Part shown: piece after piece, positions 40,877 to 48,892 of the stretch
Layout: every line of letters starts with the position of its first letter
Position numbering within the stretch: the first letter of the stretch is position 1
From: Flaviflagellibacter rhizophilus
Lineage (GTDB): Bacteria; Pseudomonadota; Alphaproteobacteria; Rhizobiales; Methylopilaceae
Reading direction: 5' to 3'
Assembly: GCF_033898525.1 (NCBI RefSeq)
Contig: NZ_JAXAFJ010000002.1
Coordinates: 186,001-250,000, forward strand
DNA length: 64,000 bases
Program-made: the position numbers and the translations under genes
Notes under the pieces: generated by a model
What the model was told of the DNA's origin: nothing
Seen by the model: only the letters and a program-made list of their open reading frames with translations
Databases searched by the model: none

Positions 40877-42439
40877 ATGCCCGAACGCAAGCAATTCTAC
40901 ATCACCACCGCCATCGCCTACCCCAATGGCGCACCTCACATCGGCCACGCTTACGAGGCCATCGCAACCGATGCGATTGCGCGTTTCCAACGCCTTGACG
41001 GGCGCGAGGTCTTCTTCATGACCGGCTCGGACGAGCACGGCATCAAGATGCAGCAGACGGCGGACAAAGCCGGCATCACCCCGGCCGAACTGGTGGCGCG
41101 CAACGTTCCCGCATTCCAGCGCATGGCCGAGCGGCTGAACCTCTCGAACGATCGCTACATCCGCACGACGGAGCCCGAGCACCACAGGGCCTCGCAAGCC
41201 ATATGGCAGCGGATGCTCGACAGTGGCGACATCTACATCGGCACTTATGCCGGCTGGTACTCGGTGCGCGACGAGGCCTTCTATGCCGAGGACGAGACGC
41301 AGCTGCAGGAAGGCGGCACCCGCCTCGGCCCGCAGGGCACGCCGGTCGAGTGGGTGGAGGAGAAGAGCTACTTCTTCCGGCTGTCGGCCTATGGCGATCG
41401 CCTGCTGAAGCACTACGAGGAGCATCCGGAGTTTATCGGCCCGGACTCCCGGCGCAACGAGGTCGTCAGCTTCGTGCGCGGCGGGCTGCAGGATCTCTCC
41501 ATCAGCCGCACGACCTTCCAGTGGGGCATCCCGGTGCCGGATGCACCCGAGCACATCATGTATGTGTGGGTGGATGCGCTGACGAACTACCTGACCGGCG
41601 TCGGCTATCCCGACGAGAACGGCGAGACGTTCCGCAAGTTCTGGCCGGCCGATGCGCACATCATCGGCAAGGACATCATCCGCTTCCACGCGGTGTATTG
41701 GCCCGCCTTCCTGCTCTCGGCGGGTCTTGAGCTTCCGAAGCGGGTATTTGCCCACGGCTTCCTCTTCAACAAGGGGGAAAAGATGTCGAAGTCGGTCGGC
41801 AACGTCATCGATCCGTTCGCGCTGGCGGATGCCTATGGCGTGGATCAGGTGCGCTATTTCTTCCTGCGCGAGGTGCCGTTCGGACAAGATGGCAGCTACA
41901 GCCACGAAGCCATCGTGCAGCGCATCAACGCCGACCTCGCCAACGACCTCGGTAACCTCGCGCAGCGTTCGCTGTCCATGATCGGCAAGAACTGCGAGGG
42001 CAGGGTGCCGCAGTGGTCCTCCTTCACGGAAGCCGATCGCACGCTGATGACCTCCGTCGACCGTCTGGTGGACGAATGCCGCCGTGCCATGGGGGACTTC
42101 GCCCTTCACACCATGCTGGCCGCCATTTGGCGTGTGGTGGGCGATGCCAACCGCTACTTCGCAGGTGAGGAGCCGTGGCGTCTGAAGAAGACGGACCCGG
42201 ACCGCATGAACACGGTTCTTTATGTGACGGCGGAGGCGCTCCGCACGGTCGCCATCCTCACGCAACCGGTCATGCCGACCGCCTCCGCGCGTCTTCTGGA
42301 TGTGCTGAATGTGCCGGAGAATGCACGCGACTTCGCCTCGCTGGGTGAGAAGGGACGGCTCCAGCCCGGCACGGAACTGCCGGCACCGACAGCCATCTTC
42401 CCGCGCTATGTCGAGCCGGACGAGGGTGCGGCCGCCTGA
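40877..42439 (+). CDS. metG: methionyl-tRNA synthetase
   Basis: 520 residues. The class I signatures are HIGH (in NGAPHIGHAYEA) and KMSKS. The connective-peptide region reads WYSVRDEAFYAEDE without the knuckle cysteines, so it is the zinc-free MetG type of about 510-550 residues, lacking the C-terminal dimerisation domain. The ATG at 40877 starts directly at the catalytic fold. The stop TGA overlaps the ATG of tatD by one base (TGATG). Confidence 0.98.
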   Translation: MPERKQFYITTAIAYPNGAPHIGHAYEAIATDAIARFQRLDGREVFFMTGSDEHGIKMQQTADKAGITPAELVARNVPAFQRMAERLNLSNDRYIRTTEPEHHRASQAIWQRMLDSGDIYIGTYAGWYSVRDEAFYAEDETQLQEGGTRLGPQGTPVEWVEEKSYFFRLSAYGDRLLKHYEEHPEFIGPDSRRNEVVSFVRGGLQDLSISRTTFQWGIPVPDAPEHIMYVWVDALTNYLTGVGYPDENGETFRKFWPADAHIIGKDIIRFHAVYWPAFLLSAGLELPKRVFAHGFLFNKGEKMSKSVGNVIDPFALADAYGVDQVRYFFLREVPFGQDGSYSHEAIVQRINADLANDLGNLAQRSLSMIGKNCEGRVPQWSSFTEADRTLMTSVDRLVDECRRAMGDFALHTMLAAIWRVVGDANRYFAGEEPWRLKKTDPDRMNTVLYVTAEALRTVAILTQPVMPTASARLLDVLNVPENARDFASLGEKGRLQPGTELPAPTAIFPRYVEPDEGAAA

Positions 42440-43248
42440 TGCTTGTCGACAGCCACTGCCATCTCGACTTCCCGGACTTCGCGGAGGACCGTGCCGGCGT
42501 TGTCGCACGTGCTCATGAGGCCGGCGTTGGCCTCATGGTCACCATCTCGACTCGCGTCCGACGCTTCGCAGAGATCAAAGCCATCGTGGACGCGCACGAA
42601 AGCGTCTTCGGCTCCGTCGGCACCCATCCGCACCAGGCGGCCGAAGAGCCCGACGTCGCGACCGAGGAACTGGTGCGGCTCTCCCAGCATCGGAAGATCG
42701 TCGCCATCGGCGAGGCCGGGCTCGACTACCACTACGACAAGTCGCCCCGCGATCAGCAGGCCGCCAGCTTTCGCCGGCACATTGCCGCATCGCGCGAAAC
42801 CGGCCTGCCGCTCGTCATCCATGCCCGCTCGGCCGACGAGGACATGATCCGCATCCTGGAAGAGGAAACGGGGAAGGGGGCCTTCCCTGCTGTCCTGCAC
42901 TGCTTTTCCTCGGGGGCTGAACTTGCCCGCCGTGGTGTCGAACTCGGGCTCTACGTGTCGTTCTCCGGCATTCTGACCTTCCGCAATTCGCAGGACATCC
43001 GCGACATAGCCGCCGAAGTGCCGGAAGACCGCATCCTCGTGGAGACGGACGCGCCGTTTCTGGCGCCGATCCCGCATCGCGGCAAGACCAATGAGCCTGC
43101 CTTCACGGCCCACACGGCGGCTGTGCTGGCGGATGTGCGCGGGTGGACGGCCGAGTTCACCGCCGAGCGGACCACGCGTAATTTCGCGAGGCTTTTCAGC
43201 AAGGTACCGCGCGCGGCTCTGGGGCTTTCCGAGGACGCCGCGCTGTGA
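42439..43248 (+). CDS. TatD-family metal-dependent hydrolase/DNase
   Basis: 269 residues with the TIM-barrel metal ligands of TatD: DSHCHLDF at the N-terminus, IGEAGLDYHYD, IHARSADEDM, LHCFSS, and ETDAPFLAP near the C-terminus. Family members are 3'-5' exonucleases or general metal hydrolases in the cytosol. It overlaps metG by one base and the next gene by four (GTGA). Confidence 0.96.
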   Translation: MLVDSHCHLDFPDFAEDRAGVVARAHEAGVGLMVTISTRVRRFAEIKAIVDAHESVFGSVGTHPHQAAEEPDVATEELVRLSQHRKIVAIGEAGLDYHYDKSPRDQQAASFRRHIAASRETGLPLVIHARSADEDMIRILEEETGKGAFPAVLHCFSSGAELARRGVELGLYVSFSGILTFRNSQDIRDIAAEVPEDRILVETDAPFLAPIPHRGKTNEPAFTAHTAAVLADVRGWTAEFTAERTTRNFARLFSKVPRAALGLSEDAAL

Positions 43249-44042
43249 CTACCAGCCTTACGATCCTTGGCTGCGGCTCTTCGGGCGGCGTGCCACGGGT
43301 CGCAGTCGGCTGGGGCAATTGCGATCCTGCCGAGCCGCGAAATCGCCGCCGGCGCTGCTCCGTGCTTGTGCGCAAGGCCGGAGAACGCGGCGAAACGCGG
43401 GTTCTTGTGGATGCCGGGCCGGATCTGCGGGAGCAATTGCTTTCCGAGGACGTGGACGACCTGTCCGGCGTGCTGTTCACCCATGAGCACGCAGATCACT
43501 GCCACGGCGTGGACGATTTGCGGCCGCTCTTCATCCGCAATCGCCGGCGCGTCGACGTCTGGATCGATCCGCACACTGCGCCGACCTTGCGCAACCGCTT
43601 CGATTATCTGTTCGAGTCGGCTCCCGGCAGCGATTATCCGCCGATCCTGACCGAGCACCGGATGAGCCATGGCAACAAGATCCACGTGGACGGTCTCGGA
43701 GGCATGGTCGAGGCCATTCCGTTCAGGCTCGTCCACGGCAATGTCGATGCCCACGGCTTCCGCTTCGGCGATGTGGCCTACACGCCGGACGTGAACGCGA
43801 TCCCGGAAGAGAGCCTGGATTTCCTGCGGGATCTGGACGTCTGGATCATCGATGCCTTGCGCATTGCGCCGCATCCCAGCCATTTCACTCTGGCCGAAGC
43901 GCTGGGCTGGATCGAGCAGATGAAGCCGAAGCGAGCCGTGCTGACCAACCTGCACACCGATCTCGACTACAGAGCGCTTGAGGCGCAACTGCCGGCTCAC
44001 ATCGTGCCGGCGTATGACGGGCTCACCATCAGCTACGGGTAA
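43245..44042 (+). CDS. metallo-beta-lactamase fold hydrolase (PhnP-like)
   Basis: 265 residues. It opens LTILGCGSSGGVPR, with the metal motif THEHADH (about 84-90), then further ligands in VHGNVDAHGF and the late NLHTDLDY. The likeness is to PhnP/cyclic phosphodiesterase-type members. No phn genes are near, so the substrate is unknown. The GTG start overlaps the tatD stop. It is the last gene of the rlpA-dac-tmk-holB-metG-tatD series; no terminator is obvious after it. Confidence 0.92.
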   Translation: MTTSLTILGCGSSGGVPRVAVGWGNCDPAEPRNRRRRCSVLVRKAGERGETRVLVDAGPDLREQLLSEDVDDLSGVLFTHEHADHCHGVDDLRPLFIRNRRRVDVWIDPHTAPTLRNRFDYLFESAPGSDYPPILTEHRMSHGNKIHVDGLGGMVEAIPFRLVHGNVDAHGFRFGDVAYTPDVNAIPEESLDFLRDLDVWIIDALRIAPHPSHFTLAEALGWIEQMKPKRAVLTNLHTDLDYRALEAQLPAHIVPAYDGLTISYG

Positions 44043-44155
44043 CAAGCGCCGCCCGCATCTAGAAACGGCTGCAAGCGACTGGTACGACAGCGAAATCCCT
44101 CGGCGCACAGCCGCTCCGCCCCAAGCAGAAGCATCAATTAAGTTCCATAATATAT

Positions 44156-44170
44156 CTTATGCGACATAAG
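44156..44170. other. AT-rich palindrome in a 247-bp intergenic gap
   Basis: CTTATG-CGA-CATAAG, six-base perfect arms in an unusually AT-rich patch (44135-44175). The gap between the metallo-hydrolase gene and the LAB_N gene holds no coding sequence that I can support. It could be an operator or chance; no start codon lies downstream on either strand within 100 bp. Confidence 0.3.
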
Positions 44171-44289
44171 GATTGTCGTGCAGAGCCGATCTTTCCGGCG
44201 GCAGCGATGATCTGTTCGCATCACTCGGGCGAAGCATTCCGCCCTCTTTCCACTGGATGAGATCGGCGCCGGCCCTGAGGGTGACGTCT

Positions 44290-44619
44290 TTAGGTCGGCT
44301 CAAGCGGATTGCGGCTGAGCTTCCGGTCCTTGGCGATGAGCCAGATATTGCGGACATAGATCAGCATGCCGAGCGACTGGCCGGCGATGTAGACCGGGTC
44401 ACGCCGCTGGATGGCATAGACCAGCAGCAACAGGCCGCCGGCGATCGAGAAGAACCAGAACCCGATCGGTATCACCGACTTCTTCGCTCGCTCGCTGGCG
44501 ATCCACTGGACCATGAAGCGCATCATGAAGAGGAATTGCGCCGCGAACCCCAGCAAGGCCCAGCCGTCCAGGTTCAGGACGAAGCTCTCATGTGCCCAAT
44601 CTAGAAAATGGCTGAACAT
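44290..44619 (-). CDS. lipid A biosynthesis N-terminal domain (LAB_N) membrane protein
   Basis: 109 residues, three helices. FAAQFLFMMRFMVQWIASERAKKSVIP and FWFFSIAGGLLLLVYAIQRRDPVYIAGQ match the LAB_N domain found at the front of some LpxB proteins and as a stand-alone gene. The ATG at 44619 was chosen because it follows the glycosyltransferase stop by four bases; a longer start would overlap that gene by 20. The pair (GT2 + LAB_N) resembles modules that make and flip lipid-linked sugars. The GT39 transferase often found third is absent. Confidence 0.9.
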   Translation of the reverse strand: MFSHFLDWAHESFVLNLDGWALLGFAAQFLFMMRFMVQWIASERAKKSVIPIGFWFFSIAGGLLLLVYAIQRRDPVYIAGQSLGMLIYVRNIWLIAKDRKLSRNPLEPT

Positions 44620-44623
44620 GGCC

Positions 44624-45364
44624 CTACCCGATTTCCGTGACATCGGCCCGGCCGCGGAAACGCCGCAGCAGCCACCACATGCCCATGAGGTCCAGCACGC
44701 CGCGCAATCCGCGGTCCAGAACGCCGTAATTGGAGCGCCCGTGGCCGCGCGGACGGTCGATCACTTCGATCCGGACATTGCCGTAGCCTTCGCGGCGCAC
44801 CAGAGCGGGAGTGAAGCGATGCCAGCCATCGAAGAACGGCAGCGTCAGGAAAAGATGACGCGGCACGGCCTTCAGGCCGCAGCCTGAATCGCTGGAATTG
44901 TCGTCGAGGATGGCCTGCCGCACCGTATTGGCCACGCGGGAGGCCAGGCGCTTCACATTGCCGTCCGTGCGCCGGGTGCGTTGGCCCATGGCAAGTCCAC
45001 AATCCGGCCCGGCCTCTTTCAGCGCCGCGAGAAGCGCCGGGATATAGGCGGGATTGTTCTGGCCGTCGCCGTCCAGCGTCACCACGACCTCACCCCGTGC
45101 CTGCAGCACGCCCGTTCGCACCGAAGCTGATTGGCCCAGCGACCGCGCATGCCGCAGATGGCGCACCGGCTGGCCCGACGCCTTCTTGGCAGAGAGAACG
45201 CCGGCTGTGTCATCGGTCGAGCCATCGTCCACGATGATGATCTCGTGAGTTTCCGCGTGCAGCGCTGCGTGGATCTCGTCGACCAGCGTCTCCAGGTTCC
45301 GCGCTTCGTTGCGGGCAGGCACCACAACGGAGATCGTCGGGACAGGATCGATGGAAAGGGTCAT
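44624..45364 (-). CDS. family 2 glycosyltransferase, polyprenyl-phosphate sugar synthase-like
   Basis: 246 residues. The GT-A fold motifs are VVVPARNEARNLE, IIIVDDGSTDDT and the metal-binding TLDGDGQNNP. SGCGLKAVPRHLFLTLPFFDGWHRFTPALV resembles the dolichol/undecaprenyl-phosphate sugar synthase class (DPM1/ArnC/GtrB). It probably attaches a sugar to undecaprenyl phosphate on the cytoplasmic face. It lacks the C-terminal membrane helices of GtrB. It is the first gene of a two-gene operon with LAB_N. The ATG at 45364 is preferred to an in-frame TTG nine bases upstream. Confidence 0.92.
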   Translation of the reverse strand: MTLSIDPVPTISVVVPARNEARNLETLVDEIHAALHAETHEIIIVDDGSTDDTAGVLSAKKASGQPVRHLRHARSLGQSASVRTGVLQARGEVVVTLDGDGQNNPAYIPALLAALKEAGPDCGLAMGQRTRRTDGNVKRLASRVANTVRQAILDDNSSDSGCGLKAVPRHLFLTLPFFDGWHRFTPALVRREGYGNVRIEVIDRPRGHGRSNYGVLDRGLRGVLDLMGMWWLLRRFRGRADVTEIG

Positions 45365-45465
45365 GGCAGCCAAGGAACCAGCGCAGCGGTGCAGCCCCGG
45401 AAGACCCGGCGGTCCTCTTGCTCCTAGGCCCCAGCCAGCGCATAGGCAAGGCTTCCGGAGCCGAC

Positions 45466-46296
45466 ATGACCCCTTCCCGCGATATAGCCGACCTGCTGTC
45501 GATCATGGCTGCCCTGCGCGACCCCGATACGGGCTGCGCGTGGGACCTGAAGCAGACCTTCGAGTCGATCGCGCCCTACACGCTGGAAGAAGCGGCGGAG
45601 GTGGTCGAGGCGATCGCCCGGCGGGATATTGAGAACCTGCGCGAGGAACTGGGTGATCTGCTGTTGCAGGTCGTCTTCCACTCCCGCATCGCCGAAGAAG
45701 CAGGACATTTCGCCTTTGAGGATGTTGTGGAAGCCATCACCGCCAAGCTTGTCCGGCGGCATCCGCACATCTTCGGTGACACCAAGGGCCTGACAGCGGA
45801 AGACGTGAAGGCCTCGTGGGACCGCATCAAGGCCGAGGAGAAGGCGGAGAAAGCCGCCCGCGGGGTTGGCGCAGCGACTGGCTTGCTGGACAGCGTCCCG
45901 GCTGACCTGCCCCCCCTCTCCCGCGCCGTGGCTCTTCAGGCCAAGGCAGGCAAAGTCGGCTTCGACTGGAACTCGGCACGTCTGGTCCTCGCGAAGATTC
46001 GCGAGGAAGCCGACGAAGTGGAAGCCGCTCTGGACGAAGCGGCCACCGATGAGGAGCGACTGGGCGAGATCGGAGACCTTCTGTTCGCGGTCGCCAATCT
46101 CGCGCGCCATGTGAAAGCCGATCCTGAAGTGGCGTTACGGCGCACGAACGCCAAGTTCGAACGCCGCTTCCGCTTCATCGAAGATCGGCTGGCAGCGCAG
46201 GGACGCACGACTGCCGACGCAGGCCTCGAAGAAATGGATGCCATCTGGAACGAGGCCAAGGCGGCCGAGCGTTCGCTACCCGGAAGTTCCGGGTAG
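45466..46296 (+). CDS. mazG: nucleoside triphosphate pyrophosphohydrolase
   Basis: 276 residues with two MazG all-alpha domains. The first has EEAAEVVEAI and EELGDLLLQVVFHSRIAEE (metal-binding ExxE and ExxD). The second has REEADEVEAAL and GEIGDLLFAVANLARH. Each is an EExxE-E..D helix pair. It hydrolyses NTPs to NMP and pyrophosphate, cleaning aberrant nucleotides. The ATG at 45466 follows CCGGAG. The 3' end overlaps hflX by 21 bp inside a palindrome; the protein ends LPGSSG. Confidence 0.96.
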   Translation: MTPSRDIADLLSIMAALRDPDTGCAWDLKQTFESIAPYTLEEAAEVVEAIARRDIENLREELGDLLLQVVFHSRIAEEAGHFAFEDVVEAITAKLVRRHPHIFGDTKGLTAEDVKASWDRIKAEEKAEKAARGVGAATGLLDSVPADLPPLSRAVALQAKAGKVGFDWNSARLVLAKIREEADEVEAALDEAATDEERLGEIGDLLFAVANLARHVKADPEVALRRTNAKFERRFRFIEDRLAAQGRTTADAGLEEMDAIWNEAKAAERSLPGSSG

Positions 46297-46298
46297 CG
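46274..46298. terminator. palindrome carrying both mazG and hflX stop codons
   Basis: CGCTACCCGG and CCGGGTAGCG are perfect 10-base arms around AAGTT. Each arm carries the TAG stop of one of the two convergent genes. As RNA this is a strong hairpin in either direction, but no T run follows, so it may protect 3' ends or slow polymerase rather than terminate on its own. Confidence 0.7.
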
Positions 46299-47652
46299 CG
46301 CCTTCATCGGAGCCGAAGCGGCGGCGGATCTCGTCCGAACGCTGGGGCGGCACGCGGACCTGCAGGTGCAGTTCCCCGCTTTCACCGTCGTCGCGGGCCA
46401 GCACTTCGCTGTGCTCGTAGAGCCAGTGCAGCCCCTCGCCGTCCGCCGCATCGAGCGTCAGGTTCAGCACGTCGCGTCCGGCGGAAATTCTCGCCTCGAT
46501 GCCGTCGAGAAGGACGTCCGCCCCCTCCCCGGTCAGCGCGGAGACAAGAGCCGGCACCTTCTCGCGGCGGCGTGCGATTTCGTGAAGGCTCTGCGCGTGA
46601 TCGGCATCGAGCACGTCGATCTTGTTCCAGACCTCGATGAGCCTGTCGCTGTCGGGATCGACGCCGAGCTCCTTCAGGATGTTCTGCACATCCGCGGCCT
46701 GGGCTTCGGTGTCGCCATGGCTGATGTCGCGCACATGCAGGATGACATCGGCCTCGAGCACTTCTTCCAAGGTGGCGCGGAAGGCGGCGACGAGCATGGT
46801 CGGCAGCTCCGAGACGAACCCCACAGTGTCCGACAGGATCACGCGCGTTCCATGCGGCAGGTCGATGGATCGCAGCGTGGGATCGAGGGTGGCGAACAGC
46901 ATGTCGGCGGCCAGCACCTCCGACCGGGTCAGCCGGTTGAAGAGAGTGGACTTTCCGGCATTGGTGTAGCCCACCAAAGCAATGATCGGATATGGCACGC
47001 GCTTGCGGCTGGAGCGGTGCAGGCCGCGCGTGCGGCGCACCTGTTCCAGTTCCCGCTCGATCTTGTGGATGCGCTCGCCGATGACACGGCGGTCGGCTTC
47101 AATCTGCGTCTCGCCGGGGCCGCCAAGGAAGCCGAAGCCTCCGCGCTGGCGCTCGAGATGGGTCCAGGAACGCACCAGCCGGCTTTTCTGCCAGTTCAGG
47201 TGTGCAAGCTCGACCTGCAGCGTGCCTTCCTTCGTGCGCGCGCGGCGGCCGAAGATTTCGAGAATCAAGCCGGTGCGGTCGAGAACCTTGCAGTTCCAGC
47301 CCTTCTCGAGGTTTCGCTGCTGCACGGGAGAGAGCGCGGCGTCTACCACCACGAGCTCCACATTCTCGGCCTTCACGTTGGCTAGGAGTTCGTCGACCTT
47401 GCCGGAGCCGATAAACGTGGACGGTCGAATTTCAGAGAGCGGGACAAGGCCCGAACTCACGACCTCCAACTCGATGGCCTGGGCAAGGCCGATCGTCTCG
47501 TCCAGTCGCGCCTGGGGGCTGCGCATGGGCTCGGCGGCGTCGCGTGGACGCCGCGTGAGATACGGGGCGATCACGACCGCGCGGCCGGTGCTGCCCTCCC
47601 GGCCCTCGTGTTCAGCTCCGGTGATGTCCGGTCGTTCTTGTGGAGCGCTCAA
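46276..47652 (-). CDS. hflX: GTPase HflX
   Basis: 458 residues. A ribosome-splitting GTPase. The N-terminal HflX domain has GSGKVDELLANV and VVDAALSPVQQRNLEK. The G domain has G1 GYTNAGKST, G3 DTVGFVSELP and G4 NKIDVLD. GGFGFLGGPGETQIEADRR is a family signature. The start is a TTG inside a TTGA overlap with the hfq stop, so its translation is coupled to hfq. The C-terminus ends LPGTSG and overlaps mazG. Confidence 0.97.
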   Translation of the reverse strand: MSAPQERPDITGAEHEGREGSTGRAVVIAPYLTRRPRDAAEPMRSPQARLDETIGLAQAIELEVVSSGLVPLSEIRPSTFIGSGKVDELLANVKAENVELVVVDAALSPVQQRNLEKGWNCKVLDRTGLILEIFGRRARTKEGTLQVELAHLNWQKSRLVRSWTHLERQRGGFGFLGGPGETQIEADRRVIGERIHKIERELEQVRRTRGLHRSSRKRVPYPIIALVGYTNAGKSTLFNRLTRSEVLAADMLFATLDPTLRSIDLPHGTRVILSDTVGFVSELPTMLVAAFRATLEEVLEADVILHVRDISHGDTEAQAADVQNILKELGVDPDSDRLIEVWNKIDVLDADHAQSLHEIARRREKVPALVSALTGEGADVLLDGIEARISAGRDVLNLTLDAADGEGLHWLYEHSEVLARDDGESGELHLQVRVPPQRSDEIRRRFGSDEGALPGTSG

Positions 47653-47897
47653 TCTGCCTTCTCGTCATCCGCATTATCCATCAGGGAAATGGGGTGACCG
47701 GGCATGATTGTCGAGATGGCGTGCTTGTACACAAGCTGCGAATGGCCATCGCGGCGCAGCAGGACGCAAAAATTATCGAACCACGTCACGACGCCCTGAA
47801 GCTTGACACCGTTCACCAGGAAGATGGTTACCGGAATCTTGTTCTTGCGAACGTTGTTGAGGAAGGTGTCCTGGAGATTCTGAGCTCGTTCGGCCAT
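47649..47897 (-). CDS. hfq: RNA chaperone Hfq
   Basis: 82 residues. The Sm1 motif is QDTFLNNVRKNKIPVTIFLVNG and the Sm2 motif is YKHAISTIMP. It forms a hexamer that pairs small RNAs with mRNAs. It is followed by hflX with a 4-bp overlap and preceded by the D-amino acid transaminase gene, with an 85-bp gap that may hold its own promoter. Confidence 0.98.
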   Translation of the reverse strand: MAERAQNLQDTFLNNVRKNKIPVTIFLVNGVKLQGVVTWFDNFCVLLRRDGHSQLVYKHAISTIMPGHPISLMDNADDEKAD

Positions 47898-47982
47898 TTC
47901 TTCTTATCTTTCGCCGTGGGCTTCTTGGCGGGGGCACCGGGCATTAGAGGCAAGCTGCCGCTGGTGCGCAAGCTAAACCGGA

Positions 47983-48846
47983 CTAGATCGGTCGCGACGC
48001 CGCTATGTCGTGGAAGCGGGCGCGAAGTCTTGTCACCTGCGGGCCCGGCCGTCCATCGCCGATCCGATGGCCATCGATCTGTACGACAGGCATCAGGATG
48101 TTGGTTGCAGAGGTGACGAAAGCCTCGCGCGCCGCCTTCACCTCGTCGGGCGTGAAAGGCCGTTCCTCGACAGCCAATCCCTCTTCCGCCGCGAGGTCCA
48201 GCAGCGTCGTCCGCGTGATTCCGCGCAGGATTCCATGCTCGGCTGGCCGCGTGACCAGGCGATCATCCGCGGTGATGATCCAGGCATTGCTGGACCCTCC
48301 TTCGGTGATGAAGCCGTCGCGATCCACGAACCAGGCTTCCTTCGCGCCATGCTCCGTCGCTGCCATCTTCGCCAGCACGTTGGGGAGCAGGCCCGTGGTC
48401 TTGATGTCGACGCGGTCCCAGCGGGTCTCCGGCGTCGTAATGACCTTTATCCCGCTTTGCGCGGCCTTGGCCGACTTCGAGGGGTCGATGCCCCGTGCGA
48501 TGACGACGAGGCTCGGTGGCGTTGCCTCGTGCGGGAACAGGAAGTCGCGCCGGGCCGCACCGCGGCTGACTTGGATGTAGACGGTCCCCTCCCGCACGCG
48601 GTTGCGACGCAGCACCTCGCTGATGACCACGCGCAGCCCGCTTTCGGCCATGGGTGCGGGCATCCTCAGTTCTTCGAGCGAGCGGTCCAGGCGCCCCAGA
48701 TGACGCGCTTCGTCGACAATGCGGCCGGCCCGGATTTCGCAGACCTCATAGACGCTGTCGGCGAACTGAAAGCCCCGGTCCTCCACATGCACCTGCGCAT
48801 CGGCATAGGGGACGTAGCGACCGTTGACGTAGACGATGCGGCTCAC
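47983..48846 (-). CDS. dat: D-amino-acid transaminase
   Basis: 287 residues, fold-type IV PLP enzyme. The start is GTG (SRIVYVNGRYVPYADAQVHVEDRG), after GGAAAG. The catalytic Lys149 sits in DIKTTGLLPNVLAK, which matches the D-amino acid transaminase pattern rather than branched-chain enzymes; ITEGGSSNAWI binds the cofactor phosphate region. It makes D-Ala or D-Glu type amino acids from keto acids, possibly for the cell wall. It lies between ntrX and hfq in the long minus-strand block. Confidence 0.93.
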   Translation of the reverse strand: MSRIVYVNGRYVPYADAQVHVEDRGFQFADSVYEVCEIRAGRIVDEARHLGRLDRSLEELRMPAPMAESGLRVVISEVLRRNRVREGTVYIQVSRGAARRDFLFPHEATPPSLVVIARGIDPSKSAKAAQSGIKVITTPETRWDRVDIKTTGLLPNVLAKMAATEHGAKEAWFVDRDGFITEGGSSNAWIITADDRLVTRPAEHGILRGITRTTLLDLAAEEGLAVEERPFTPDEVKAAREAFVTSATNILMPVVQIDGHRIGDGRPGPQVTRLRARFHDIAASRPI

Positions 48847-48892
48847 AGCTGGCTTTCCAAGATTGTGCGGGGATGATGAAGCGGACGGCGGT

